Below are positions 23,739 through 33,142 of a DNA stretch of 64,000 bases, piece after piece (position 1 is the stretch's first letter; every line of letters begins with the position of its first letter). This stretch comes from Polymorphobacter megasporae. Its GTDB lineage: Bacteria > Pseudomonadota > Alphaproteobacteria > Sphingomonadales > Sphingomonadaceae. A program made the position numbers and the translations under genes. Location: NCBI RefSeq assembly GCF_018982885.2, contig NZ_CP081848.1, forward strand, positions 1,860,001 through 1,924,000. The letters run 5' to 3'. A model generated the notes under the pieces. The model ran no database searches. It worked only from the letters and a program-made list of their open reading frames with translations, and was not told where the DNA came from.

Positions 23739-24862
23739 TGTCGGCCGGAGCGGCGAAAAGCGAGTATTTCGCCGGGCTCGACCTGCTCCGCTTCGCCGCC
23801 GCCGGACTCGTCGTCGCCGATCATTTCGGACTCTACGCCTGGGCCTATCCCTCGGCGACCGGACCGGCGCGCGACGCCGCGTTCGGCTTTCTCGAGCCGA
23901 TGTCGGCAATTGGCTCGATCGGGGTCGAGATCTTCTTCCTGATCTCGGGCTTCGTCATCGCGGCGAGCGCGGTCGGCAGCACGCCCAACGACTTCGCGCT
24001 GCGCCGCGCGATCCGGGTATTCCCCGCGTTGTGGATCAGCGGCCTCGTCGCGGGCGTCGCGATGCTGTCGACCGGTGCCCCGCTGTCGTCGGTCGCCGCC
24101 GACTATGCCCGCTATGCCGTGCTATCGCCGGTCGGGCCGTACATCGACGGCGTCGTCTGGACGCTGATTGTCGAGGCGGTGTTCTATGCGCTGATCTATG
24201 CGGTGTTGTGGAGCGGGGGGACCGCCACCTTCGGCCGCGTCGCCAAGGTCCTCGGCGTCCTCAGCGCGCTGTACCTCATTGTTCTTGTCGCTGCCGAAAC
24301 GGCGCCCGGCCCCGCCGCCGCGCACCTCGCCAGCCTCCTCGGCCGCTTCCCGTTCAAGGTCTTCCTCCTCCGCCACGGCGTCCTGTTCGCGGTCGGCATG
24401 CTGATCTGGAGCGGCTTCGACCGCGGCTTCACCCGCGCCGGCAACGGCTGGATCGCGGTGCTGCTCGTCTTCTGCTCGCTCGAAATCTGCATCGACCGCC
24501 CCGGCTTCGTCGCGAACCTCGTCAGTCTCGCTTTGTGGTGGGCGTCGCTCGGGGTGCTGCTGGTCAGCGTCGCGCGCAGCGGCTGGATCAAGCGCTACCC
24601 GCGCCAGGTGCCCATGATCCGTCGCCTCGGGCGACTCAGCTACCCGGTCTACCTTAACCATTATACGCTCGGCCTCGTCGTCGTCCCGGCACTCGCCGCG
24701 CTCGGCTGGTCGCGTCCGCTGGTGTTCTTCGCCGCGCTGGCGATCGTGTTGCTCGTCAGCAGCCTGATCATGGCCTACCCCGAACGCTTGCTCCAGACCG
24801 CGCTCAAGAACGCCATGCGCGGCTGGCACAACCGCCGCGAGGTCGCCGCGACGACGCCGTGA
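23738..24862 (+). CDS. Acyltransferase 3 family membrane protein
   Basis: This 374-residue protein has about ten membrane helices. The family hallmarks are at the N-terminus (YFAGLDLLRFAAAGLVVADHFGLY, with catalytic-type His) and GSIGVEIFFLISGFVIAAS. Such enzymes transfer acyl groups to sugars of surface polysaccharides or lipids. The gene is translationally coupled to bamB (TGATG). It is an insertion in the usual bamB-der order, together with the next secreted protein. Acceptor unknown. Confidence 0.88.
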   Translation: MSAGAAKSEYFAGLDLLRFAAAGLVVADHFGLYAWAYPSATGPARDAAFGFLEPMSAIGSIGVEIFFLISGFVIAASAVGSTPNDFALRRAIRVFPALWISGLVAGVAMLSTGAPLSSVAADYARYAVLSPVGPYIDGVVWTLIVEAVFYALIYAVLWSGGTATFGRVAKVLGVLSALYLIVLVAAETAPGPAAAHLASLLGRFPFKVFLLRHGVLFAVGMLIWSGFDRGFTRAGNGWIAVLLVFCSLEICIDRPGFVANLVSLALWWASLGVLLVSVARSGWIKRYPRQVPMIRRLGRLSYPVYLNHYTLGLVVVPALAALGWSRPLVFFAALAIVLLVSSLIMAYPERLLQTALKNAMRGWHNRREVAATTP

Positions 24863-25005
24863 CCGGGTCTCCGCCGATGCGGTGCCGAAACAATTTGCGC
24901 CCCACTGCAGTCGCTGGCATGATCGCAAATGTACGGTAATTGTGGCGTCAGCGTGGACCTATCCGGCTGGCGGATTGCCCCCCGGAGCTAATCGGGGGAA
25001 CCACC

Positions 25006-25800
25006 ATGAACCGTCTTGCCTGCATCGCCGTTGCGTCCGTTCTGCTCGCCGCCGTCGCGCCCGCCACGGCCGCGAGCAAGTTCGACGGGACGTGGAAATT
25101 CGACATCGCCAGCCAGCAGGTCTCGACCAAGGCGAGCGTCTATCTCCTGACCGGTGGTAGCTACACCTGCTCGACCTGCGTCCCGGTGTACACCGTCGCC
25201 GCCGATGGTGCCTTCCACCCGATCGCGGGCAACCCTTATTACGACGAGGTCGCGGTCGTGGTCGTCGATCCGCGGACGATCGGTTGGAAGTCGCGCAAGG
25301 GCGGCAAGCCCATGGTGGAATTCACCCGGGTCGTCGCCGCCGACGACGCGACCCAAACCACGACCTTCACCGACATGACCGCGGTGAACGGCGTCGCGGT
25401 GACGGGCAAGTCGACCGACAAGCGCGCCGCCGCCGGTCCCGTCGGATCGCACGCTGCGTCGGGATCGTGGCTCGACACGACTGCGGCAGAGGTTAACGAC
25501 GCCGCCGTATTGGTAACGTTGCACCTCGACGGCGAGGCGATGACGTTCAAGACCCCGACCGGGGTGTCTTACACGACGACGATCGATGGTCCGCAATCGC
25601 CGGTCGTCGGTGACGCCGGCTGGACGACGGTCGCGCTCAAGTGGACCGCGCCCGACACGCTCGTCGAGACCGATTATCGCGACGGCAAGGCGACCGGGGT
25701 CTTCACCTACGCGATGGCCGTCGACGGCAGGACGATCCGCGCCGACCAGCAGGACCTGCTTCACGGCACGACCTCGGCGGTGACGCTGATCAAGCAATAG
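25006..25800 (+). CDS. Secreted protein of unknown function
   Basis: This 264-residue protein has a signal peptide (residues 1-22, VLLAAVAPATAAS) and a beta-rich mature part with a Cys pair in YTCSTCVPVYT, beginning KFDGTWKFD, like lipocalin-type or META-type domains. No family is recognised. It lies 143 bp after the acyltransferase gene, with its own upstream region and GGGGGAACC before the ATG, and 64 bp before der. Many secreted proteobacterial proteins open with a FDGTW stretch, so a small beta-barrel is possible. Confidence 0.7.
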   Translation: MNRLACIAVASVLLAAVAPATAASKFDGTWKFDIASQQVSTKASVYLLTGGSYTCSTCVPVYTVAADGAFHPIAGNPYYDEVAVVVVDPRTIGWKSRKGGKPMVEFTRVVAADDATQTTTFTDMTAVNGVAVTGKSTDKRAAAGPVGSHAASGSWLDTTAAEVNDAAVLVTLHLDGEAMTFKTPTGVSYTTTIDGPQSPVVGDAGWTTVALKWTAPDTLVETDYRDGKATGVFTYAMAVDGRTIRADQQDLLHGTTSAVTLIKQ

Positions 25801-25864
25801 CCGATACTTTCACCGCGGTTCCTATGCGGTGGCCGGGAACGGGGGGCGGTGCTACAGCCCCCCG

Positions 25865-27286
25865 ATGATTGCCCGCCACCCCACCGTCGTCATCATCGGC
25901 CGCCCCAACGTCGGCAAGTCGACCCTGTTCAACCGCCTCGTCGGCCGCAAGCTCGCGTTGGTCGACGACACGCCCGGCGTGACCCGCGACCGGCGCGAGG
26001 GCGACGCGATGCTGTACGACCTCAAATTCCGCATCGTCGACACCGCGGGCCTCGAGGAAGCCGACGCGCTGAGCCTCGCCGGGCGGATGCGCGCGCAGAC
26101 TGACGCCGCGCTGGTCGACGGCGACGTCGCGCTGATGGTGTTCGACGCGCGCGCCGGGATCACCCCGCTCGACCGCCATTTCGCGCAATGGCTCCGCGCC
26201 CACGACGTGCCGCTGATCCTCGTCGCCAATAAGGCCGAGGGCCGCGCCGGCGAGGTCGGGGTTGCCGAGAGCTACGAGCTCGGCTTCGGCGAGCCGGTCC
26301 AGATTTCGGCCGAACACGGCGAAGGCATGGCCGACCTCTACGAGGCGCTGATCCCACACCTCGACCCGCTGATCGCCAAGGGCGAGGAAATCATCGCCGA
26401 GGAAACCGAGGAGGAGACCGAGGCGCGGCTGGCGAGCGAGCCGCTCAAGCTGGCGATCGTCGGGCGTCCGAACGCCGGCAAGTCGACGCTGATCAACCGG
26501 CTGCTCGGCGAGGACCGCCTCGTCGTCGGCCCCGAGGCGGGGATCACCCGCGACTCGATCGCGATCGACTGGGAATGGGAGCGCAACGGCGTCCTGTGCC
26601 CGGTCCGGCTGGTCGACACCGCGGGCCTGCGCCGCCGGTCGAAGGTCACCGACAAGCTCGAACGGATGTCGGCGGTCGACACCAAATTCGCGGTCGACTT
26701 CGCCGAGGTCGTCGTCCTGCTCCTCGATGCGACGCTCGGGCTCGAGGCGCAGGACCTGCGGATTGCCGACATGGTGCTAAGCGAAGGCCGCGCGCTCGTC
26801 ATCGCACTCAACAAATGGGACGCGGCGCACGACCTGTCGTCGCTGTTCCAGGGTGTCCGTAAGGCGCTCGACGACGGGTTGTCGCAGATCAGGAACGTGC
26901 CGCTCGTCGCGATCGCCGGGCTGACCGGGCGCAACCTCGACCTGCTGATGAAGGCGGCATTCGACGCACGCGAGGGGTGGAGTCGCCGCGTCTCGACGAG
27001 CGCGCTCAACCGCTGGTTCGAGTCCGCACTCGAACGCAACCCGCCGCCCGCCGCCGGGGGCAAGCGGATCAAGCTGCGCTACGCCACCCAGGTCGCGTCG
27101 CGTCCGCCGACCTTCGTCATCTTCGGCAATCGGACCGAAGACCTGCCCGCGAGCTATCACCGCTATCTGGTCAATTCACTCCGCGAGGAACTTGGCTTCG
27201 ACGGCGTGCCGATCCGGCTGAACTTCCGCGGTGGCAAGAACCCGTTCGATGCCTCGCGGCCGGTGGCGGGGGCGAAGACGCGTTGA
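25865..27286 (+). CDS. der: Ribosome biogenesis GTPase Der (EngA)
   Basis: This 473-residue protein has two GTPase domains in tandem: GRPNVGKST near residue 11 with DTAGLEE and VANKAEG, and GRPNAGKST near 201 with DTAGLRRRSK and ALNKWD, followed by the KH-like C-terminal domain (KLRYATQVASRPPTFVIFGN). Der is essential for 50S ribosome maturation. ATG 25865 is the start that begins the first G domain correctly; a longer frame upstream is not supported. The position after bamB is conserved in many proteobacteria. Confidence 0.97.
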   Translation: MIARHPTVVIIGRPNVGKSTLFNRLVGRKLALVDDTPGVTRDRREGDAMLYDLKFRIVDTAGLEEADALSLAGRMRAQTDAALVDGDVALMVFDARAGITPLDRHFAQWLRAHDVPLILVANKAEGRAGEVGVAESYELGFGEPVQISAEHGEGMADLYEALIPHLDPLIAKGEEIIAEETEEETEARLASEPLKLAIVGRPNAGKSTLINRLLGEDRLVVGPEAGITRDSIAIDWEWERNGVLCPVRLVDTAGLRRRSKVTDKLERMSAVDTKFAVDFAEVVVLLLDATLGLEAQDLRIADMVLSEGRALVIALNKWDAAHDLSSLFQGVRKALDDGLSQIRNVPLVAIAGLTGRNLDLLMKAAFDAREGWSRRVSTSALNRWFESALERNPPPAAGGKRIKLRYATQVASRPPTFVIFGNRTEDLPASYHRYLVNSLREELGFDGVPIRLNFRGGKNPFDASRPVAGAKTR

Positions 27287-27332
27287 GGGATTGGGCTGGC
27301 GGGGCTGCGTGAGGCTACGCGGAAGGTAGCGG

Positions 27333-27367
27333 GCCGCCCCCCCCGGCACCTTTGGGAGCGGGGCGGC
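27333..27367. terminator. Possible hairpin terminator between der and the LysR gene
   Basis: GCCGCCCC (27333-27340) pairs with GGGGCGGC (27360-27367) around a 19-base loop, between two convergent genes. There is no T run on the plus strand, so rho-independent termination is uncertain. Confidence 0.35.
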
Positions 27368-27444
27368 GATCACTGCCGCGTTCCCGCATCACCGATTTCC
27401 TGACGAGAGCAGCTCGATAAGCCGGACTCCGTGCCGTCGACCGG

Positions 27445-28326
27445 TCACCCCGAGCGGCTGAATCCATCCGCCAAGGCATCGAACACGACGCGATACCGCG
27501 TCGTCGTCTTCAGATCCTCGTGCATCACGATCCAGAGCGGCAAAGGCAGCGTAATCTCCGGCAGCACCCTTACCAGCGCAGGATCACGACAAGCGATGGC
27601 GGTCTGGCAGAAGCCGATGCCGAAACCCGCCCGGATCATGCCGAGTTGCGCCAGATTGCTGTCGGCCCTGAAGGCAAAGCCGGCGCGGTCGAGCGTCGGC
27701 AGCGTCGCGGCCATCGCGCGCAGGGCTCGCGTGTCGGTGTCGTAGCCGATCAGCGTATACGCCGGCAACTCGCCGACCGAGGCAGGCGTGCCCGCCGCCG
27801 CGAGATAGTCGCTGTGCGCGTGGAAGCCGAGATCGATCGACGGCAGGCGGCGCGCGAGCAAGGCACCTTGCGTCGGCTCGGTCATGCGGATCGCAATGTC
27901 CGCCTCGCGCGCGAGCAGGTCGCTGACCCGGTCGGTCAGCGCCAGCTCGATCACCAGCGCCGGATGCGCCCGGCGCAGGCGGGTCAGGACCGGCGGCAGA
28001 TGCTCGACCCCCACGACGTCGCTCGTGCTGATCCGGACGATGCCGCTAACCTCCCCCGCCGTGCCGCTCGCCGTCCGGAGCAGCGCGGCCGCAGCCGTCG
28101 CCATGACCTGCGCCTGAGCGTGGAGCGAGAAAGCGAGGTCGGTCGGTTCGAGCCCGCGCTGCGAGCGAATGAAAAGGTCGACGCCGAGCGCAGCCTCCAG
28201 CGCATCGATGTGCCGTCCAACGGTCGGCTGGGTCAGCCCGAGCACGCGCGCCGCAGCCGACAACGACCCCTCGTCGAGTACCGACAATAGCGTACGGTAC
28301 AAAGCCCAGTCAGGATCGGTGCTCAT
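27445..28326 (-). CDS. LysR-family transcriptional regulator
   Basis: This 293-residue regulator has the N-terminal helix-turn-helix LDEGSLSAAARVLGLTQPTVGRHIDALE (about 17-44) and a periplasmic-binding-like effector domain (about 90-290). It is divergent from the NAD(P)-binding protein gene at 28419, with 92 bp between them, the usual setting in which a LysR protein controls its neighbour. That region holds TATTTCCGTATAGCC and other AT-rich segments that could hold a site of T-N11-A type. Inducer unknown. Confidence 0.92.
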   Translation of the reverse strand: MSTDPDWALYRTLLSVLDEGSLSAAARVLGLTQPTVGRHIDALEAALGVDLFIRSQRGLEPTDLAFSLHAQAQVMATAAAALLRTASGTAGEVSGIVRISTSDVVGVEHLPPVLTRLRRAHPALVIELALTDRVSDLLAREADIAIRMTEPTQGALLARRLPSIDLGFHAHSDYLAAAGTPASVGELPAYTLIGYDTDTRALRAMAATLPTLDRAGFAFRADSNLAQLGMIRAGFGIGFCQTAIACRDPALVRVLPEITLPLPLWIVMHEDLKTTTRYRVVFDALADGFSRSG

Positions 28327-28418
28327 CTATTTCCGTATAGCCGAACAACGATCCTCGGCAATTTTCATTGTCATGGCGTCCGCTCATTATCCTCGCATCA
28401 GCAACGAAGGTTACGGCA

Positions 28419-29351
28419 ATGACCCAGCAGATCACGATTTTCGGATACGGCGCGACCGGGCGTCCGATTGCCGAACTGCTCGCTGCGCGCGGGGACGCAG
28501 TGCGGGTCGCGACGCGAAACCGGCCGGCAAACCTTCCGGCCGGGGTCGAGCACATGGTTTGCGACGTCCTCGATCGTGCGGACGTGCTTCGGGCGCTCGC
28601 GGGATCGGCGCAGGCGGTGCTGGCGGTCGGCTTTGCTTACGACTCGCGGCTGTGGCGGACGGTGTGGCCGACGACGATGACCAACATGATCGAAGGCTGC
28701 GCCGAGACGGGTGCACGGCTGGTGTTGATCGACAATCTTTATCAGCTCGGGCCGCAGACCGCTCCGCGTACCGAGGACATGCCGCTGGGCACGACGGGCG
28801 AAAAGCCCGTGATCCTCGCCGAGGTGACGCGCATCTGGCAGGCCGCGCGAGGCCGCGTGAAGGTCGCGGCGCTGCGCTGCTCCGACTTTTACGGTCCCGG
28901 TGTCGCGGTGTCGCATCTGGGTGTCAGCGCGTTCGGCGAGCTGGCGAATGGGCGGCCGGCGCAACTGCTGGTCCCCGCCGATACGCCGCATGATTTCGCC
29001 TATGTGCCTGACATCGCCCGCGCGATGGTCATGCTCCTCGATGCCGACGACGCGGATTTCGGCCAGGCGTGGAACATGCCGTGCGCGCCAACGCGCAGCC
29101 CGCGGGCGCTGCTGGCGATGGGGGCGGTCGCGCTCGGCAAGCCGCTGAAGCTGTGGGCGATACCGTTCGCGTTGCTGCGGCCGATCGGACTCTTTTATCG
29201 CTTCGCGCGCGAGGTGGTCGACGTCGGCTTTACCTGGGATCGCCCGTACGTCGTCGACGGCGGCAAATTCGCCCGCCGCTTCGGGTTCGTGCCGACACCG
29301 TTCGAGACCGGGGTGCCAGCGACCGTCCGCGCGTTTGCGGAGGGCCGCTGA
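28419..29351 (+). CDS. NAD(P)-binding epimerase/NmrA-like protein
   Basis: This 310-residue protein has the Rossmann motif FGYGATGRPIAELLAARG at about residues 8-25, a parallel beta-alpha pattern, DNLYQLG instead of the usual Y-x-x-x-K catalytic pattern, and a DFAYVPDIARAMVMLL segment typical of extended SDR/NmrA-like proteins. It probably acts as an oxidoreductase or sensor rather than a sugar epimerase; the function cannot be fixed. The start at ATG 28419 puts the glycine motif close to the N-terminus as expected. It is divergent from the LysR gene that is likely its regulator. Confidence 0.8.
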   Translation: MTQQITIFGYGATGRPIAELLAARGDAVRVATRNRPANLPAGVEHMVCDVLDRADVLRALAGSAQAVLAVGFAYDSRLWRTVWPTTMTNMIEGCAETGARLVLIDNLYQLGPQTAPRTEDMPLGTTGEKPVILAEVTRIWQAARGRVKVAALRCSDFYGPGVAVSHLGVSAFGELANGRPAQLLVPADTPHDFAYVPDIARAMVMLLDADDADFGQAWNMPCAPTRSPRALLAMGAVALGKPLKLWAIPFALLRPIGLFYRFAREVVDVGFTWDRPYVVDGGKFARRFGFVPTPFETGVPATVRAFAEGR

Positions 29352-29534
29352 TGCGGAACGAGACCGGTAACGGCTGGCCTGAACGGTTGGTTGAACTCGC
29401 GAGCCTATCGGCACCGGGTGAATGTGCGAGCTTGGGGACAACCGGACATCGCGTTGTCCTCGGCGCGCAAACGCGATACGCCGCTGCGTCACCGTCGCCG
29501 GTGAGCACCAGCTACCCGAAGCGAGCCCTCCAAC

Positions 29535-30179
29535 ATGACCACCCGCACCCTTTACGGCTATTGGCGTTCGTCGGCGTCGTACCGCGTCCGGATCGCGCTC
29601 GCGATCAAGGGGCTCGCGTACGATCAGGTCGCGATCAACCTGGCGAAGGGGGCGCAGTCGGGGATCGGGTTCAAGCTGCTCAATCCGCAGGGCTTTGTGC
29701 CGTATCTGATCGACGGCGACACCGGGCTCAACCAGAGCCTCGCGATCATCGAATATCTCGACGAGGTCTATCCCGAGCCGCCGCTGTTGCCGGGCGACCC
29801 GATCGGCCGCGCCCGCGTCCGTGGTGTCGCGCAGCAGATCGCTTGCGACATTCATCCGGTCAACAATCTCCGCGTGCTCAACTATTTGCGCGGACCGCTC
29901 GCCCAGCCGCAGGAGGCGGTCGACACGTGGTACCGGCACTGGATCGAGGTCGGCTTCGAGGCGCTCGAGGAGATCGCCGAGGTTGCGACCGGCGAATATC
30001 TGTTCGGCGATACCGTGACGCTCGCCGACATCTGCCTCGTCCCGCAGATGTGGAACGCGCGGCGGCTTCAGGCCGATATTGCGCGCTTCCCAAAGCTGTC
30101 GGCGATCGATGTCCGGCTCAACGGGCTGCCCGCCGTTGCGGCGGCACGTCCCGAACGTCAGCCCGACGCGGTGAAATAG
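29535..30179 (+). CDS. maiA: Maleylacetoacetate isomerase / zeta-class glutathione transferase
   Basis: This 214-residue protein is a GST fold with the zeta signature SSASYRVRIAL (residues 12-22), in which the Cys of the animal SSC motif is Ala as in many bacterial forms, then QGFVPYLIDGD and QSLAIIEYLDE (glutathione site), and the C-terminal DIHPVNNLRVLNYL typical of MaiA. It isomerises maleylacetoacetate or maleylpyruvate with glutathione in aromatic amino-acid or gentisate breakdown. No homogentisate genes are near; the FAH-family gene at 4475 is 25 kb away and belongs to another locus. Confidence 0.88.
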   Translation: MTTRTLYGYWRSSASYRVRIALAIKGLAYDQVAINLAKGAQSGIGFKLLNPQGFVPYLIDGDTGLNQSLAIIEYLDEVYPEPPLLPGDPIGRARVRGVAQQIACDIHPVNNLRVLNYLRGPLAQPQEAVDTWYRHWIEVGFEALEEIAEVATGEYLFGDTVTLADICLVPQMWNARRLQADIARFPKLSAIDVRLNGLPAVAAARPERQPDAVK

Positions 30180-30316
30180 TCGCTGCAAACGCTGGCAGCA
30201 CACGCCGGTGCAGTTCGCGATGCGCGTCGGCGGGAGCACGGTGTCGCGACGGCGTGCGGTCGATGTGCGGGCTGTGTGCGGTTGACCCGTGCCGCGTCGC
30301 CGCCTAGCCCCAAACG

Positions 30317-31333
30317 ATGAATTTCCAGTCCGACAACGCCGCCTCGGTGTGCCCCGAAGTCCTCGCCGCCGTCGTCGAGGCCAATGTCTCGACCACAGGG
30401 GCGTATGACGCCGACCCGTGGACAGAACGCCTCGACGCGGTATATTCCGACGTCTTTGCAACGGCTTGCACCGTATTGCCGGTGTCGACGGGAACCGCCG
30501 CGAACGCCCTTGCGCTCGCTGCGATGGTTCCGCCGTACGGCGCGGTCGCCTGCCATGCGGAGGCACATATCCACGTCGACGAATGCGGCGCCCCCGAGTT
30601 TTTCACGGGAGGGGCAAAACTGCTGACTTGTCAGGGACTTGACGGAAAACTCAGCCCGGAATCGGTCGCCACGAGCCTCGCCGCGCACCGCGGAGGAGTC
30701 CATCAAGTCCAGATCGGTGCGCTATCCATCACCCAAGCCACCGAATGCGGCACAATCTACACCCCCGACGAAGTCGCTGCGCTCTCGGACTACGCCAAAT
30801 CGCGCGGCTGGAAAGTCCACATGGACGGCGCGCGCTTTGCCAACTCACTGGTTTCATTGGGCTGCCGTCCCGCCGACATCACCAGCAATGCCGGCGTCGA
30901 CATCCTCAGCCTCGGCGTGATCAAGAACGGCGGCATGACCGCCGAGGCGATGATCATCTTCGATCCGACGCTGGTCGAGGCGATACGCTTTCGCCGCAAA
31001 CGCGCCGGCCAGATGCCGAGCAAGGGCCGCTTCAACGCCGCGCAACTCCTTGCTTATGTTGAGACAAATGCGTGGCTGCGAAACGCCGCGCGCGCCAACG
31101 CCGGCGCCGCCCGCCTCGCCGCTGCCTTTGGCGACCGGATCGCCTATCCGGTCGAGGCGAACGAAGTTTTCGCCAATCTCGGCCCCGGCGGCGCGGACAG
31201 ACTGCGCAATGCCGGCTTCACCTTCTACGACTGGGGCGATCCCGCCGACCACATCTCCCGCTTCGTCGTCGCCTGGGACACGCCCGACGGCAACGTCGAG
31301 GCCCTCGCGGCGGCGGTGGCCCGGCTCGCCTAA
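30317..31333 (+). CDS. Low-specificity threonine aldolase family protein
   Basis: This 338-residue PLP enzyme has SDNAASVCPEV at the start, VSTGTAANALAL (phosphate-binding), D170 in HMDGARFANSL and the Schiff-base lysine K203 in LGVIKNGG. It cleaves threonine or allo-threonine and other beta-hydroxy amino acids to glycine and an aldehyde. The gene has a lower third-position GC content than the left part of the window. It is followed 4 bp later by an EamA transporter, so the two may work together in amino-acid handling. Confidence 0.9.
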   Translation: MNFQSDNAASVCPEVLAAVVEANVSTTGAYDADPWTERLDAVYSDVFATACTVLPVSTGTAANALALAAMVPPYGAVACHAEAHIHVDECGAPEFFTGGAKLLTCQGLDGKLSPESVATSLAAHRGGVHQVQIGALSITQATECGTIYTPDEVAALSDYAKSRGWKVHMDGARFANSLVSLGCRPADITSNAGVDILSLGVIKNGGMTAEAMIIFDPTLVEAIRFRRKRAGQMPSKGRFNAAQLLAYVETNAWLRNAARANAGAARLAAAFGDRIAYPVEANEVFANLGPGGADRLRNAGFTFYDWGDPADHISRFVVAWDTPDGNVEALAAAVARLA

Positions 31334-31337
31334 CCCG

Positions 31338-32273
31338 TTGATCGCTCGGTACCTTTCCGCAATCTCGGCGAGAATTTCGGCGTTCGAGTTCGCCCTCGTC
31401 TCGCTGATCTGGGGCTCGACCTGGCTGGTCATCAAGGGGCAGCTCGGCGTCGTCCCGGCACCATGGTCGGTCGCCTACCGCTTCACCCTCGCCTGTACGC
31501 TGATGGCGGTGTTCACCATTGCTACCGGGCGCTGGGTGCGGATGACCCGCCGCGGCCACGCCTTCGCCGCGATCGCCGGCACCGCGCAGTTCGCGCTGAA
31601 CTTCAACCTCGTCTACGCCTCCGAACGCCATGTGACTTCGGGGTTGATCGCCTTAGTCTTCGCGCTGCTCGTTGTGCCCAATGCGCTGCTGTCGCGCATC
31701 GTCCTCAAGACGCCGATATCGTTGAGGTTTCTGATTGGGTCCGCCATCGGCATCATCGGCCTTGGGCTTGTTGTCGCCGATGATCGGCACGACCCGGCTG
31801 AGTGGAGCACGACGCTCGACGGGCTGCTTCTGGCGGGCGGCGCGGTGCTCTGCGCCTCGACTGCGAACGTCATGCAGGCGGGCGGCTTCGCCAGATCGCT
31901 CGCGCCGTTCCCGACGCTGACGTGGATGATGTTCTACGGTGCGCTGGGCGACATCGCCTTTGCCGCGGCAACATCTGGACCGCCGGTTCTCGATTTTCGA
32001 GCCGAATATGCCATCGGCCTGATTTATCTCGCTTTTGCGGCGTCAGCGGTTGCCTTCACGGTCTATTATCGCCTGATCCGCCGCATCGGTCCCGGCCCCG
32101 CCGCGTACAGCAGCGTCATCGTGCCGATCGTGGCAATGACGCTTTCGACCATCTTCGAGGGCTATCGCTGGAGCGTCATAAGCGCCGCCGGCGCCGCGTT
32201 GGCGTTGATTGGCTTGGTCGTGGCGTTGGCCAGTCGGCGGAAGAAATTACCGGTCCCGGCCGCGACCCGCTAA
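31338..32273 (+). CDS. EamA-family (DMT) transporter
   Basis: This 311-residue protein has ten membrane helices in two EamA repeats (about 10-140 and 155-295): LVSLIWGSTWLVIKGQLG opens the first, and PAAYSSVIVPIVAMTLSTIFEG is the typical end of the second. Such permeases usually export amino acids or metabolites. The frame extends upstream into the aldolase gene, so TTG 31338, just after the aldolase stop, is the reasonable start. Its last codons overlap the end of the convergent epimerase gene by 4 bp. Confidence 0.85.
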   Translation: MIARYLSAISARISAFEFALVSLIWGSTWLVIKGQLGVVPAPWSVAYRFTLACTLMAVFTIATGRWVRMTRRGHAFAAIAGTAQFALNFNLVYASERHVTSGLIALVFALLVVPNALLSRIVLKTPISLRFLIGSAIGIIGLGLVVADDRHDPAEWSTTLDGLLLAGGAVLCASTANVMQAGGFARSLAPFPTLTWMMFYGALGDIAFAAATSGPPVLDFRAEYAIGLIYLAFAASAVAFTVYYRLIRRIGPGPAAYSSVIVPIVAMTLSTIFEGYRWSVISAAGAALALIGLVVALASRRKKLPVPAATR

Positions 32274-33061
32274 AGGCAAGCGCGCAGTCCGCTGCGAAAA
32301 TCTGGGAATGTCAGCCTGATCCCAAGCTCGCGGGTCATCTTGCCCGCCGCGACCTGACGTGATTCGGCGTAAAATCCGCGGGCCATCGGTGACATCCGTG
32401 CCTCTCCCAGCGATTCGAGCGGGGGATAAGTCATTCCGAGCAGATTGCAGGCATATTCGATGACGGCAGCGCTCGTGGCCGGCTCCTCGTCGGCGATGTT
32501 GAATACACCAGGAGCGCCGCGATCGAATGACGCCTCAACGCTTCGTACGATGTCATCCACGTGGATGCGGCTGAAGCGGTGCGACGGCGCATCGATCCGC
32601 TGCGCTGCGCCAGCGCGCACCCGATCGATCACCGACCGTCCGGGCCCATAGATTCCGGGCAGGCGAAAGACTCGAACGTCGTCGCGGAGCTGTTGCCACG
32701 CGAGATCGGCGGCCATGCGCGCACTCCTCCGGCCGAAACCGACCGGGCTGGCTTCGTCGACCCACGCCCCGCCAGCATCCCCATAGACACCGGTTGACGA
32801 CAGGTACCCGACCCAGTTTGCGGGGGCAGCCGCAAGACGTGCGCCGTAGCGGGTCAGGACGGGGTCGTGATCATCGACCGGTGGGACGGACGAGAGGATA
32901 TGCGTTGCGGTGTCGATAGCGGCGGCGACGTCGTCGCTGTCGAAGGCAATCGCGTCGCCGTCGCCCTGCCGGCGTGTTGCGGTGACTCGCCAGCCAATGT
33001 CGACGAGGCGCCGGGCCAATAGCGTCGTCGTGTAGCCAAGTCCGAGGATGAGCATGTGCAT
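32270..33061 (-). CDS. NAD-dependent epimerase-like protein (YeeZ type)
   Basis: This 263-residue Rossmann protein begins LILGLGYTTTLLARRL (nucleotide site) and has YLSSTGVYGDAGGAWVDE, RLPGIYGPGRS and HRFSRIHVDDIVRSVEAS, typical of the YeeZ/SDR epimerase group. The Y-x-x-x-K catalytic pair is not complete, as in other YeeZ proteins. Function unknown beyond NAD(P) binding. It is convergent with the EamA gene and divergent from pepN (81 bp between starts). Confidence 0.8.
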   Translation of the reverse strand: MHMLILGLGYTTTLLARRLVDIGWRVTATRRQGDGDAIAFDSDDVAAAIDTATHILSSVPPVDDHDPVLTRYGARLAAAPANWVGYLSSTGVYGDAGGAWVDEASPVGFGRRSARMAADLAWQQLRDDVRVFRLPGIYGPGRSVIDRVRAGAAQRIDAPSHRFSRIHVDDIVRSVEASFDRGAPGVFNIADEEPATSAAVIEYACNLLGMTYPPLESLGEARMSPMARGFYAESRQVAAGKMTRELGIRLTFPDFRSGLRACL

Positions 33062-33142
33062 CGCTGAAGCTTATGGCGCGATGCCACGCTTAACAAATCG
33101 GCTGTCGAGGCTTACCTCGATAGGACGCCCTGAGGAATTCAT

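Noticed and set aside
29352-29534. Small gene between the NmrA-like gene and maiA
   Set aside because: An ATG just after the stop opens only a short frame with unbiased codons and no ribosome binding site; no product features.
4475-30179. A tyrosine-degradation cluster joining the FAH-family hydrolase with maleylacetoacetate isomerase
   Set aside because: The two genes are 25 kb apart, in different contexts, and the hydrolase resembles diketo-deoxy-aldonate hydrolases, not true fumarylacetoacetase; homogentisate dioxygenase is absent.
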